Part shown: positions 26,159 to 34,922 of the stretch, piece after piece
Layout: the number at the start of each line of letters is the position of its first letter
Position numbering within the stretch: position 1 is the first letter of the stretch
Origin: MED-G105 sp039025235
GTDB lineage: Bacteria; Pseudomonadota; Alphaproteobacteria; Caulobacterales; Parvularculaceae
Assembly (NCBI GenBank): GCA_039025235.1
Contig: JBCCOS010000007.1
Coordinates: forward strand, 1 to 64,000
Length of the DNA: 64,000 bases
Reading direction: 5' to 3'
Program-made: the position numbers and the translations under genes
Notes under the pieces: model-generated
What the model saw: only the letters and a program-made list of their open reading frames with translations
Database searches by the model: none
What the model was told of the DNA's origin: nothing

Positions 26159-27472
26159 CTATTTTATGAGGCGAATGGAATCCCCAATAATGCCCAGCTT
26201 CAGATTGTCAAACGCATCATTGATTTCGCTTAAAGAGTTCACACTATAAAATAAATCGGTTGAGGCGCAGTTTTCCATATAGGGCGCCCCACGACTGATA
26301 CCGTTGACGTAAAGAACAAAGACTTCAATGCCGTCGTTTTTCATCTTATTGCAAGTATGTTCGATATGCGCAAACCCTTCGTCTGAGATCTCATTCTTAC
26401 ACCAAGAAAACTCTGGGGGCAGCGCGGGGGCATAGGAGTTTACTTCTTTGCAATACATCACGGACCGTCCATCAGTAATAAAAATTGCAATTTTTCGGCG
26501 GTCTCCGTGGGCAGATGGATAATCAGACATGCCCCAATACCCTGACCATTTTGGCGATAATAACCGCCAACCCCAGATGAGTCCCAAATCGATTCGTCCT
26601 GTTCCACTCTTCATATAGTTATTGAGGATATTGTCGATATCGGCACGCTCGTGCGTTGGGCCTACGATCGCATCCAAACATTTATACACCTCATTATACG
26701 CATCAATTTCCGTCATCGCCGTAGGATCGGTCGGTGTAAACGACAAAGTGGCTGGATTTTCATCGCTTAAAGCAAATGGAAATCCGGGTTCAGGCTCATA
26801 TCTCGGCTCTATACAACCGCCCCACTGCGGTGGCGGTGCGCCGTCTAACCAGTCAATTCTATGCGTGCCAACATTTATTCTGTCTGAGTAAGGAACAAAA
26901 GAGACAAAAACGTTCTCATTTGAGGAATCGCCAGCATACATAGCTTCCAATAAATCGGATATCGCTTGTTCCGCCGTTTCTCGCGCTCCGCCAAACCCCA
27001 TGGAATTTGTTACATCCAGCATGAATGTTAATTCAATCGGCTCAACTCCTCCGAACGCAGCTTCCGATTCTGCAGACAAATTAAGGTTTGGAAATGAAGC
27101 AACCTGCATAAATATTGGTTTCATTTTTGAAGTCGCTTTGATCTCAACGATACCACCAGTTTTTTCTGCAACGGTGATATTTAGATCTTGTAATTCGTTT
27201 TTAATTATCGCGTTTGCATCAAATGCCGCCATTGCCGCCGTTTTTACCGACGCACCGGTATTAAAGGCCATTGCGCCGCGCAAAGCAGCCGCGTCAGCCG
27301 CTTCTTGAAGCGCCGATCCGTAATATAAAACGCGCGATGTATCGACTGCCAAGCCAATAGCGGTTACGAGAGGGATCAACAGTAAGCCAAAAAGCATCGC
27401 AATATTTCCGTTATACTCATTACGGAAACGAACGCCGTTTTTAATAATTTTAGCGAACACAATGAACTCCAC
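26159..27472 (-). CDS. TadG-like pilus assembly protein with VWA domain
   Basis: This is a 437-residue protein from a GTG at 27472. The N-terminal 60 residues match TadE/TadG proteins: a short cytoplasmic segment, GNIAMLFGLLLIPLVTAIGL as membrane anchor, then DTSRVLYYGSALQEAADAAAL. From about residue 145 a von Willebrand A fold begins with a MIDAS-type motif (FMLDVTNSMG) and later FITDGRSVMYC. Several Cys suggest periplasmic disulphides. TadG proteins help assemble Flp/Tad pili. The main cpa/tad operon is about 30 kb away at the right end of the window. Confidence 0.85.
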   Translation of the reverse strand: MEFIVFAKIIKNGVRFRNEYNGNIAMLFGLLLIPLVTAIGLAVDTSRVLYYGSALQEAADAAALRGAMAFNTGASVKTAAMAAFDANAIIKNELQDLNITVAEKTGGIVEIKATSKMKPIFMQVASFPNLNLSAESEAAFGGVEPIELTFMLDVTNSMGFGGARETAEQAISDLLEAMYAGDSSNENVFVSFVPYSDRINVGTHRIDWLDGAPPPQWGGCIEPRYEPEPGFPFALSDENPATLSFTPTDPTAMTEIDAYNEVYKCLDAIVGPTHERADIDNILNNYMKSGTGRIDLGLIWGWRLLSPKWSGYWGMSDYPSAHGDRRKIAIFITDGRSVMYCKEVNSYAPALPPEFSWCKNEISDEGFAHIEHTCNKMKNDGIEVFVLYVNGISRGAPYMENCASTDLFYSVNSLSEINDAFDNLKLGIIGDSIRLIK

Positions 27473-27808
27473 GCCAATCTTTTAGGATATGCAGAAGTTA
27501 TGATACGAAAACAGCATTAATAAATCATAAGCTGTGGGGCTGATAAGAACCGTTAAGTAACTGTAACCGATCGTCCTTAAGAGCAATAAACAACCGTATA
27601 AATACATCACCACGACAAGCCGAAGACAGTTTATTCGTTAACGAAGTATTATTTGAACCAATAATTTTATCAGCTCTCGCCAATCGATTAGCTTGCATAG
27701 GGTTGACCCGCGGTTAACGCAGGAACTCATGCTTATCCTTAGGAACCGATGTTAGAATTAGAATGCTTTGGCGAGCCGACAATTGTTTTCGGTTGATCTG
27801 CAAATGCT
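27473..27808. other. AT-rich intergenic region
   Basis: This lies between the 3' end of oxyR and the 5' end of the tadG-like gene and should contain the latter's promoter. I found no convincing gene, repeat or structured RNA. Confidence 0.4.
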
Positions 27809-28729
27809 TTAGCGTGCAATTGAACTCTTTATACACTCAGCGATCGTGCGCGCTTCGTCACCGCGCCCTGAACCGCGGCGCCACGCAATCCCAACCTTAC
27901 GTGACGGTACCGGCGGCCCAATTGGGGCAACTTCCAAACCAGATGTTTTCGCAAAACCAGCATCCACTGCAATTTTTGGCAAAAGCGTGGCGCCAATTCC
28001 GGACTGCACCATCTGTGCTAAAGTAAACAGGCTTGTTGCACCATAAGCATTAGCAACGCTCGGGTCCTGTATTTTACAGGCATCAATTGCGTGATCACGC
28101 AAACAATGACCATCTTCCAGTAACAATAAATCCGTACTCGTAAGATCCTGTAGATTTACTGCTTCGATTGACAACAACGGATGGCCGGGAGCGGCTGCAA
28201 AGAAAAATGGATCTTCAAATATCTCTTCCATATCCATGCCGGGAAGATCATATGGAAGGGCGAGCAAAATGGCATCGAGCTGCCCAGCGGCTAGGCGTTC
28301 ACCTAATTTAGCGGTCAAATCCTCGCGCAAATAGAGCGACAAAGATGGATAGGCTTTTCGCAGTTTCGGCGCCGCTGTTGGCAAAACAAATGGGGCGATC
28401 GTTGGTATCACGCCAAGACGAAAGGCCCCCTCGAGGGGGCCGCGATCCACTGCAGAGAGCGCGAGATCTTCTGTTAAAGCCAAAATCTGCTGCGCCCGGT
28501 CGGCCACCTCATTGCCAGCAGGGGTCAATCCAAAAGAGCGACTGGAGCGGTCAACCAATTGACGGCCCAACAAATTTTCAAGTTCTTTAATGGCAGAAGA
28601 GAGCGTCGATTGTGAAACCAAACAGTCCTCAGCCGCTTTCGAGAACGATCGCCGCCGCACAAGGGCAACAAAGAACTGTAATTGCCTAACCGTTGGTAAT
28701 GGAATGATCTTGTTCATGTTTATCTTCAT
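27809..28729 (-). CDS. oxyR: LysR-type peroxide regulator OxyR
   Basis: This is a 306-residue LysR-family regulator. The N-terminal winged helix-turn-helix reads RQLQFFVALVRRRSFSKAAE then SQSTLSSAIKELE. The effector domain contains LLLLEDGHCLRDHAIDAC, in which the two Cys match the redox pair Cys199 and Cys208 of E. coli OxyR in the same spacing. It is therefore expected to sense hydrogen peroxide by disulphide formation. It is divergent from ahpC-ahpD, its classical target. Confidence 0.95.
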   Translation of the reverse strand: MKINMNKIIPLPTVRQLQFFVALVRRRSFSKAAEDCLVSQSTLSSAIKELENLLGRQLVDRSSRSFGLTPAGNEVADRAQQILALTEDLALSAVDRGPLEGAFRLGVIPTIAPFVLPTAAPKLRKAYPSLSLYLREDLTAKLGERLAAGQLDAILLALPYDLPGMDMEEIFEDPFFFAAAPGHPLLSIEAVNLQDLTSTDLLLLEDGHCLRDHAIDACKIQDPSVANAYGATSLFTLAQMVQSGIGATLLPKIAVDAGFAKTSGLEVAPIGPPVPSRKVGIAWRRGSGRGDEARTIAECIKSSIAR

Positions 28730-29079
28730 CTCGGTGCAGGTAAGGTCACAACGCCCGCCATGTAAACGCAGCCAGCTACCCGACCATTATGCGTGTGCGG
28801 GTGCCTTGATCCGTGTTGTTGAGAACAAGCCAGATGTCACCAAGAATGCCCAATATAAAGCAGCAATATATTAAATCGATTTTTCCGATTTAACACTGCA
28901 TCATAATCTATTTGATTAATCGCAAACGATCGTGCAAGAGCAGACTGTGGTTGGCATAATGCATTGGACGGATGGACAAAACCTTGATCTTAAAAAGAGT
29001 TTGTCTGTTCGATCAGTTCAGTCGACTGCTTGATCATAAGTCAAAATTTCATTCAACAAAAATATTTGAGGAGATACAA
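28730..29079. promoter_or_regulatory. oxyR-ahpC divergent control region
   Basis: This 350-base intergenic region separates oxyR from ahpC and should contain both promoters and the OxyR sites. Positions 28855-28945 are AT-rich with ATTAATCGCAAACGATCG-like imperfect dyads, but I could not fit the spaced OxyR consensus convincingly. The ahpC ribosome binding site GAGGAG lies at 29069-29074. Confidence 0.5.
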
Positions 29080-29625
29080 ATGCTCGGCGTTGGCGATAAG
29101 TTACCTGATTTTGAAGTGGTTGGCGTGAAGCCCGGATTCAACCAACATGAGGAAGGTGGTGCTTCGGCATTTGAACCAGTCACGCAAGAGAGCTTTCCTG
29201 GGAAATGGAAAGTCATTTATTTTTATCCAAAAGACTTCACCTTCGTATGCCCAACCGAGATCGCCGAATTTGGCCGCCTATCGCGCGAATTCGATGATCG
29301 CGATGCTGTCGTTCTAGGCGGATCGTCAGATAATGAATTCGTAAAATTAGCCTGGCGCCGCGACCATCCGGACCTCGACAAGCACCCAGCATGGCAGTTT
29401 GCCGATACAACTGGCGCCTTGATCGACGGATTAGGGATCCGCTCGCCAGAAGGTGTCGCCTATCGCGCTACATTCATTGTCGACCCGCACAATGTAATTC
29501 AACACGTTTATATCAACAATCTGAACGTTGGTCGTAATCCTCAAGATACTCTACGTGTCCTTGATGGTCTGCAAACGGATGAACTTTGCCCATGCAATCG
29601 TCCAGTGGGTGGTGACACGCTCTAA
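29080..29625 (+). CDS. ahpC: Peroxiredoxin AhpC
   Basis: This 181-residue peroxidase reduces hydrogen and organic peroxides. The start at 29080 is set by GAGGAG upstream; the frame opens earlier at 28972. The peroxidatic Cys is in DFTFVCPTEIAEF and the resolving region near the end has DELCPCNRP. It is paired with AhpD rather than AhpF, as in mycobacteria and many alphaproteobacteria, so AhpD is the likely electron donor. Confidence 0.96.
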   Translation: MLGVGDKLPDFEVVGVKPGFNQHEEGGASAFEPVTQESFPGKWKVIYFYPKDFTFVCPTEIAEFGRLSREFDDRDAVVLGGSSDNEFVKLAWRRDHPDLDKHPAWQFADTTGALIDGLGIRSPEGVAYRATFIVDPHNVIQHVYINNLNVGRNPQDTLRVLDGLQTDELCPCNRPVGGDTL

Positions 29626-29637
29626 GATGACCTTACA

Positions 29638-29682
29638 GATCCGGAATGGTCCAGCAGGATCATTCCGGATTCTAGTTTTTTT
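29638..29682 (+). terminator. Terminator or attenuator between ahpC and ahpD
   Basis: ATCCGGAATG (29639-29648) pairs perfectly with CATTCCGGAT (29661-29670) around a 12-base loop, followed by TCTAG and seven T residues. It starts 13 bases after ahpC and precedes ahpD by about 160 bases. It could give higher expression of ahpC than of the downstream genes. Confidence 0.85.
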
Positions 29683-29843
29683 CCGGCTGAAGCTTTTCGA
29701 TTTAAAACTAAGGGGCCTGAAAAAACCACATCCCCACTGTTTTATACATGAGCTCAGCATACCGTGGTATCAACATGATGTTTCATCAACAGCGATGCCA
29801 CCGTTGAAACAATTTTTAGTCAAAGAAATATTAGGAGTAAGCC

Positions 29844-30377
29844 ATGGGTATTGAATCATTACGAGACCTCATTCCGGACTACGCAAAAGACATTCGTCTA
29901 AACCTCGGAACGCTGTCATCCGATGAAACGCTCAGCAGCCAACAAAAATGGGGAGCATTTCTAGCCTCTGCGCTCGCGTCACGGAACGCCACCGTTATGA
30001 AGGCTGTGGCCGAAGATGCTCAAGCGAACCTATCCGATGAGGCGGTGACCGGGGCGAAAGCCGCTGCTGCGATTATGGGGATGAACAATGTTTATTACCG
30101 TGCAATTCATCTGATGGAAGCAAAAGAATACAGTACACTTCCGGCTAAACTAAGGATGAATATTATTGGAAATCCAGGCGTTGACAAAGTCGACTTTGAA
30201 CTTTGGTCACTGGCCGTGTCCGCTGTAAACGGCTGTGGTATGTGCCTCGACGCCCATGAAAAGGTTGTAAAAAAGGGCGGGCTCTCAACTGAACAGGTGC
30301 AAACGGCTCTCCGAATTGCTTCGGTCGTTCACGCTGCGGCTGCGGTAATGTCGGCTGAGGAAGGCCTTTCATCTTAA
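29844..30377 (+). CDS. ahpD: Alkylhydroperoxidase AhpD
   Basis: This is a 177-residue all-helical protein. The active-site motif NGCGMCLDAHEKVV holds the CxxC pair and the His of AhpD. AhpD passes electrons from lipoamide systems to AhpC. The start has TAGGAG upstream. It is followed after 46 bases by an alpha/beta hydrolase gene on the same strand. Confidence 0.95.
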   Translation: MGIESLRDLIPDYAKDIRLNLGTLSSDETLSSQQKWGAFLASALASRNATVMKAVAEDAQANLSDEAVTGAKAAAAIMGMNNVYYRAIHLMEAKEYSTLPAKLRMNIIGNPGVDKVDFELWSLAVSAVNGCGMCLDAHEKVVKKGGLSTEQVQTALRIASVVHAAAAVMSAEEGLSS

Positions 30378-30423
30378 TTGCAAGAAAGCCCTTGCGGAGA
30401 AAGCAACTTGAGGTGTCACGCGC

Positions 30424-31338
30424 ATGAATGACATCATTCCGTACAGCGAAGTTAAATGGCAGACCCGTGACGGCTTAATCTGCCACGCATCACTCTTCCG
30501 CCCTGACGGCGAAGATGCCAATAAAGGACAGAGACCGGGATCAGCGAAGAATATTGTTTGCATCCCCGGTCTCACTCGCAACGGCGCTGATTTTTTCGAT
30601 ATCGCTACATTGCTTGCCTCAGAAGGTTTTACGACCCATGCCCTTACCTTACGCGGGCGTGGATCATCTGATCGTGACACGAACTATCGAAATTACCATC
30701 CTGCCCAATACTGCGATGACGTGTTGAAGGCGCTTGATTTCTTTGAACTTGAGACGGCTATTTTCATCGGGACATCTCTTGGTGGCATTACGACGATGCT
30801 GTTGGCCGAACAGTCTGGCCATCGGATAGAAAAAGCAATTATCAATGATGTCGGCCCCCGTCTTGCCCCGGGCGGCCTAGAACGAATTGGGATGATGCTT
30901 GCTGGAAGCACAGGAAAAACGGCGGGCTTAAGCAATGAGCCGACGGACAAAGCGTTTAGTCAAGCGCTTGCAACGACAAAAGAATACAATCAACAAGCGT
31001 TTCCCAACGAAGACGAAGAATTTTGGCAATGCTTTGTGAAAAGAACCTACACAGAAGTCGCCGACGGACAATGGATTCCAAACTACGACCCCAACATCGT
31101 GCAATCGATTGCAGAATTAGGCCCAGGACCCGATCTATGGCCCGGATTTAGAGCGCTAAAGTCGATCCCTACGCTTCTTATACATGGCGCTTTAAGCGAT
31201 CTTTTGACCCGTGATATCGTCGATGAAATGACTTCAGTACACCCACAGCTTCAAACTGTAACAGTCAACAATGTTGGCCATGCGCCGATGCTAACAGAAC
31301 CGCAAGCATGGAAAGCGATTACGAAATTCATTACCTAA
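30424..31338 (+). CDS. Alpha/beta hydrolase
   Basis: This is a 304-residue alpha/beta-fold hydrolase. The nucleophile elbow is FIGTSLGGITTML (Ser in GTSLGG), the oxyanion region is CIPGLTRNGADF, the acid is in LIHGALSDLLT and the catalytic His in NVGHAPMLTEP. The substrate cannot be told. Proximity to ahpCD suggests cotranscription. The TAA stop (31336-31338) is the first three bases of a type 1 repeat. Confidence 0.9.
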   Translation: MNDIIPYSEVKWQTRDGLICHASLFRPDGEDANKGQRPGSAKNIVCIPGLTRNGADFFDIATLLASEGFTTHALTLRGRGSSDRDTNYRNYHPAQYCDDVLKALDFFELETAIFIGTSLGGITTMLLAEQSGHRIEKAIINDVGPRLAPGGLERIGMMLAGSTGKTAGLSNEPTDKAFSQALATTKEYNQQAFPNEDEEFWQCFVKRTYTEVADGQWIPNYDPNIVQSIAELGPGPDLWPGFRALKSIPTLLIHGALSDLLTRDIVDEMTSVHPQLQTVTVNNVGHAPMLTEPQAWKAITKFIT

Positions 31339-31438
31339 AGCGCCGCCGTCTCAGTTGGAATCAAAACGGCGCTTTAAGTTGTTGATTTTTCGCATTTCCT
31401 TAACGCCAACCGCACACACTTGGCTTGGAAATGCTTTA
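31336..31438 (-). repeat. Hairpin repeat type 1, copy 2 (inverted)
   Basis: Read on the minus strand this begins TAAAGCATTTCCAAGCCAAG and ends with the GGCGCTTTA side of the second module. The two hairpins (GCATTTCC/GGAAATGC enclosing GCCAA/TTGGC, and TAAAGCGCCG/CGGCGCTTTA) are intact. On the plus strand the first TAA is the hydrolase stop codon. Confidence 0.95.
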
Positions 31439-31476
31439 AAACCGTAACCTTAGATCTTTTTTTAGCGTGTCTTCAG

Positions 31477-31530
31477 CGCAGTTAATGGACAGGAACCATT
31501 AACCGGTACCCACTGATGGGCGACACGTGC
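31477..31530 (+). repeat. Hairpin repeat type 2, diverged copy
   Basis: GTTAATGGACAGGAACCATTAAC keeps the GTTRATGG/CCATYAAC hairpin of type 2 with compensating changes on both arms. The following part is strongly diverged. It lies just past the 3' end of amn. Confidence 0.65.
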
Positions 31531-33053
31531 TATCGAAAGAATGGCTCATCAAAGCTTCGCAGTTTACGTGAATGGAGCGTGCCGGCATTCGCCTCCTTTT
31601 TGACAAGCTCCACGGCACGAAGTCCAATCTCTAAATGCTGGCTCACTCGTGCCTCATAAAATGCATCTGCCATGCCTGGTAGCTTTAGTTCGCCATGCAG
31701 AGGACGGTCAGACACACAAAGCAATGTGCCGTACGGCACCCGATAACGGTAGCCATTTGCAGCTATCGTTGCGGATTCCATATCAATTGCAATCGCTCGT
31801 GATTGATTGAGTCTTACCGCGGTCTCATTGAACCGAAGTTCCCAGTTGCGATCTGCCGTTGTTACAACCGTTCCCGTACGGAGATGAGTCTTCAAATCCG
31901 CTGCCGGACTTTTTGTTACATCGGCAACGGCCTTGGTGAGAGCTAATTGCACTTCTGCAAGTGTTGGAAGCGGTATCGATGGATCTAATGCATCATCCAA
32001 TACGCAATCATCCCTTAAGTAGGCATGGGCCAATACATAGTCACCCAGTCGTTGAGTCCGGCGCAAACCGCCGCAATGACCAATCATCAACCAAACATGG
32101 GGCCTGAGGACAGCAAGATGGTCGGTAATAGTTTTTGCATTCGATGGCCCAACACCGATATTAACCAGCGTAACGCCTTGCCGACCTTCCTTGACAAGAT
32201 GATAGGCTGGCATTTGTGGGAGTTTACGCGGCGCCGCAGCGACACTTCCAGTATGAGCGCCGTGATGCTTTTGGCGCTGACCACCAGGCTCGATTAACTC
32301 TAGCGCGTTGCCCTGCCCAACCTCCCGTTTGGCAAATTCGACAAATTCATCCACATAGCGTTGATAATTTGTGAATAGAATATATTCCTGAAAGTCCTCA
32401 GGCCGTGTCGCAGTATAATGTTGAATTCTATGCAGAGAATAGTCGATACGCTCGGCGCTGAATAAACCAAGTGGCAAGGGTCCATCACGATTTAGGACCA
32501 ATCGACCGTCAACGATATCGTCATTTGTCGAAGACAGATTCGGTGTATTAAAATGAAACTGCAACCGATGACGTTGTTCGTCGCTGAGGGTTGCCGCCGC
32601 GGCCTCCAACGCAAATGTAAGAGGGATCGGCGTATGAGATCGACCAACCTGAATTTTCGCGTCGTAATTCTCAATCAAATTTTGCAGTTGGTCTCGTAGA
32701 TAATAATGAAACAACGCAGGCCGCGTTACTGTGGCAGCGTAAACATTTTGGCCCGCAACGCGGCCTAATGCTAAATTGCTCGTTTGAATGGAACGATCAG
32801 CCGGGACCGTTACTTGAAGATACGGGTACGTTCCAATACCTGTGGTGCCATCCAAACAAGGTTGAATAGTTACATTGGCAGGGTTGATGCTTGACGCGAA
32901 GGCCTCAAAACGCGCTGAAACTCCTTCAATCGCCGTCGCGTAAAGAGACTGTAACCGAGCAACAGCGTCTTCGGATGTCTTGCAATGCACAAGATCAAAA
33001 GCTGACTGAGCCAACGGATCTCCAGATTGACCGTTTGTAAAAGCATCAGACAT
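31530..33053 (-). CDS. amn: AMP nucleosidase
   Basis: This 507-residue enzyme cleaves AMP to adenine and ribose 5-phosphate and helps control cellular AMP. It has the N-terminal AMP-nucleosidase-specific domain (about 1-190, with RPALFHYYLRDQL and GRSHTPIPLTFAL) and a C-terminal phosphorylase fold (VNIGVGPSNAKTITDHL, WLMIGHCGGLRRTQRLGDYVL, AIDMESATIAANGYRYRVPYGTLLCVSD). Length agrees with the family. It is monocistronic, flanked on both sides by intergenic repeats. Confidence 0.96.
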   Translation of the reverse strand: MSDAFTNGQSGDPLAQSAFDLVHCKTSEDAVARLQSLYATAIEGVSARFEAFASSINPANVTIQPCLDGTTGIGTYPYLQVTVPADRSIQTSNLALGRVAGQNVYAATVTRPALFHYYLRDQLQNLIENYDAKIQVGRSHTPIPLTFALEAAAATLSDEQRHRLQFHFNTPNLSSTNDDIVDGRLVLNRDGPLPLGLFSAERIDYSLHRIQHYTATRPEDFQEYILFTNYQRYVDEFVEFAKREVGQGNALELIEPGGQRQKHHGAHTGSVAAAPRKLPQMPAYHLVKEGRQGVTLVNIGVGPSNAKTITDHLAVLRPHVWLMIGHCGGLRRTQRLGDYVLAHAYLRDDCVLDDALDPSIPLPTLAEVQLALTKAVADVTKSPAADLKTHLRTGTVVTTADRNWELRFNETAVRLNQSRAIAIDMESATIAANGYRYRVPYGTLLCVSDRPLHGELKLPGMADAFYEARVSQHLEIGLRAVELVKKEANAGTLHSRKLRSFDEPFFR

Positions 33054-33137
33054 AAAACTTCCCGTTCACACTCAACGTCATTTGAAGGGCTCAAATAGGC
33101 TTAAAAGTGTAGGAGTGATTGGTAAACCGAGGTTTAC

Positions 33138-33273
33138 TAGAGCTTTTTGCGTTCCGATGCTATCGGAACGCCGCTCTAAGTCCTTGTTTGGTCGGTCGAA
33201 CAATTGTTCGACCTATTGCCGAGTTGATGGACGGGAACCATCAACCGATCACACTTATCGGCGAAGCGCCCTA
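33138..33273 (+). repeat. Hairpin repeat type 2, full-length copy
   Basis: The element runs from TAGAGC to GCGCCCTA. Four hairpins are in tandem: GCGTTCCGAT/ATCGGAACGC (10 bp), the perfect 20-bp palindrome GGTCGAACAATTGTTCGACC (33194-33213), GTTGATGG/CCATCAAC (33223-33245) and CCGAT/ATCGG. TAGAGC and GCTCTA flank the first. It lies upstream of amn, between two other repeats. Confidence 0.9.
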
Positions 33274-33352
33274 AAGCGTCGCGACGTCAATTGGAATTGA
33301 GGCAACATTTTACAGCGGCGCAACTTCAATTGAAATCAAAGTGCCGCGATAA
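33272..33352 (+). repeat. Degenerate type 1 second-module copies
   Basis: CTAAAGCGTCGCGACGTCAA continues with TTGGAATTGAGGC, and a second GCGCAACTTCAATTGAAATC follows with GTGCCGCGATAAG. Both resemble the second hairpin module of type 1, abutting the type 2 copy. Confidence 0.45.
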
Positions 33353-33446
33353 GTCTTTGTCTTTAACACATATCTTCAGCATTTCCGGTAGCCACTTATC
33401 GCACGACACACAACAGGACCGTGCGGCGTCATAAGTTTAAGAGAAC

Positions 33447-33552
33447 TAAAGAATTTCCAAGCCAAGTGCGCGCAGTTGGCGTCAAGGAAATGCGTAAAAT
33501 CAACAACTTAAAGCGCCTCCGTTTTTATTCCAATAAAAACGGAGGCGCTTTA
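33447..33552 (+). repeat. Hairpin repeat type 1, copy 3, with perfect 21-bp hairpin
   Basis: The first module has GAATTTCC/GGAAATGC and GCCAA/TTGGC. The second module (33509-33552) is a perfect 21-bp inverted repeat, TAAAGCGCCTCCGTTTTTATT and its complement, around a two-base CC centre. It begins 24 bases past the stop of the minus-strand LysM gene and probably acts as its terminator. Confidence 0.95.
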
Positions 33553-33575
33553 GTAGCCGATTTCTTCTGCGGCAA

Positions 33576-34406
33576 TCATCGCGATGGTTTTCGACCTGGC
33601 CGCATCATGTAAGGCATATGCGCATCAACGATATCTGTCCGGTCCTCTTCTTCTGGTTCCGGTTCAGGCGCATAGCCCACCCAACTTGAAGAGGCTGTAT
33701 CATCAGATTGGTAGGACGGCGTACTTGATACCGTTGCGACCGGTGTGGCAGCTGCATTGCTTGGCAAACGCACCGGCTCCCCAGACAACACATCGCGCGC
33801 AAAAAATTGAGGGTTCAACGCTTTCACGTCTGTCGCGGAGACATTGTACCGCACCGCAATGTTTTCAACGGTGTCACCAGGAACCGCTGTCACCTGACTA
33901 AACGACACCGCATTAGCAATACCAGAAGCACCACTCGATAAGTCAGCAGCCCCTGGAATCCGGAGAAACGCCCCCTCTTCAACATCATAAGAGACGCCGA
34001 GATATTCGTTATGCCTGACTAAGGCTTTAACTGGAATATCGCAATAATCAGCCACATCCGCGATCTTTTCATTCGCCGCAACTCGAATGGCACTTTCGCA
34101 ATTTCCATCAAGTCGTTCGGCAACATCTTGGGGATACATCTTATGGACCCGCCGGGCACCAGCGATGCCTTCAAACCGCTCTGGCAACAAAGCAACGCGC
34201 TCATTGCCCTTTTTAACCGTCTCATAGGGAAGCTGTTTGGGGGCTAACCGGTCTGGCTCATATACGCGACGCGCACCGGCGTACTCGACACTGCCATAGG
34301 GATTTCTCATCACCGTTTGTTCCGTGGCACAGGCTCCTGCTGTTAACAGCCCGCACCCCACGAGCATAATCCGCGCCGTTGTGCTTATCCGAATATTTAA
34401 AGCCAT
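33576..34406 (-). CDS. LysM-domain lipoprotein
   Basis: This is a 276-residue protein with a lipobox-like signal (LLTAGAC, Cys 26). Two LysM-type peptidoglycan-binding repeats are visible: residues about 108-150 (AANEKIADVADYCDIPVKALVRHN) and 170-215 (VTAVPGDTVENIAVRYNVSATDVKALNPQ). The C-terminal 60 residues are low-complexity, rich in Ser, Pro and Glu. No catalytic domain follows, so it is a cell-wall-binding lipoprotein rather than a hydrolase. Confidence 0.88.
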   Translation of the reverse strand: MALNIRISTTARIMLVGCGLLTAGACATEQTVMRNPYGSVEYAGARRVYEPDRLAPKQLPYETVKKGNERVALLPERFEGIAGARRVHKMYPQDVAERLDGNCESAIRVAANEKIADVADYCDIPVKALVRHNEYLGVSYDVEEGAFLRIPGAADLSSGASGIANAVSFSQVTAVPGDTVENIAVRYNVSATDVKALNPQFFARDVLSGEPVRLPSNAAATPVATVSSTPSYQSDDTASSSWVGYAPEPEPEEEDRTDIVDAHMPYMMRPGRKPSR

Positions 34407-34922
34407 GAGGGTATCCCCAACCTATTGCACGAGACGCAGTCGGTATTTCCAAACGGACTTCCCCAAACCTACGTCACCACTCGCTCACGATGTTAACCAA
34501 ATAATAGAGGTGAAGGACCGAAAAGTCGATTGCCGTTCGACATCTTCAAATACTACCATAAAAAAGCGACGCTGAGATATTTTTCCCAATTTATTCAGCA
34601 CCTTATGGGGCTTCACCCGTTAGACCGCGCGTTTCTGATATAATAGATTTTCCAGGTTTAACCGTGAACACGATCTCACCTGCCGGATTCGGACGTCTTT
34701 TTATAGGCTTTTCTTTCCAATAAGCCGCCCTAACGGATGCACCTGGGTCAGCGTGTCGATCAGCTGTTAATCGGCCAATAGGTGCTTAATGTCACGCTGC
34801 GGAACGGGCGCCAAATCGTGGTTTTATTACACCACGGAAGCCTAAGAGTATTGGACGACCTTGTCGCTTCCCGCCTGCCCATCAACTTTTATGGATCACT
34901 TTTAACGTGTCTAGCCTCGATA
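34407..34922. other. Intergenic region, no gene called
   Basis: This 515-base stretch separates the LysM gene and hisS, both on the minus strand. A minus-strand frame around 34615-34800 encodes RPNPAGEIVFTVKPGKS, vaguely like the DNA-binding arm of HU proteins, but it has no start codon and no HU-like N-terminal half. It could be a gene relic. Confidence 0.35.

Noticed and set aside
28850..28950. OxyR binding boxes upstream of ahpC
   Set aside because: AT-rich dyads exist, but none fits the spaced OxyR consensus well enough to place a site.
34615..34800. Minus-strand frame with HU-like words (RPNPAGEIVFTVKPGKS)
   Set aside because: It has no start codon and no dimerisation half, and the resemblance is short. 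It is at most a relic.
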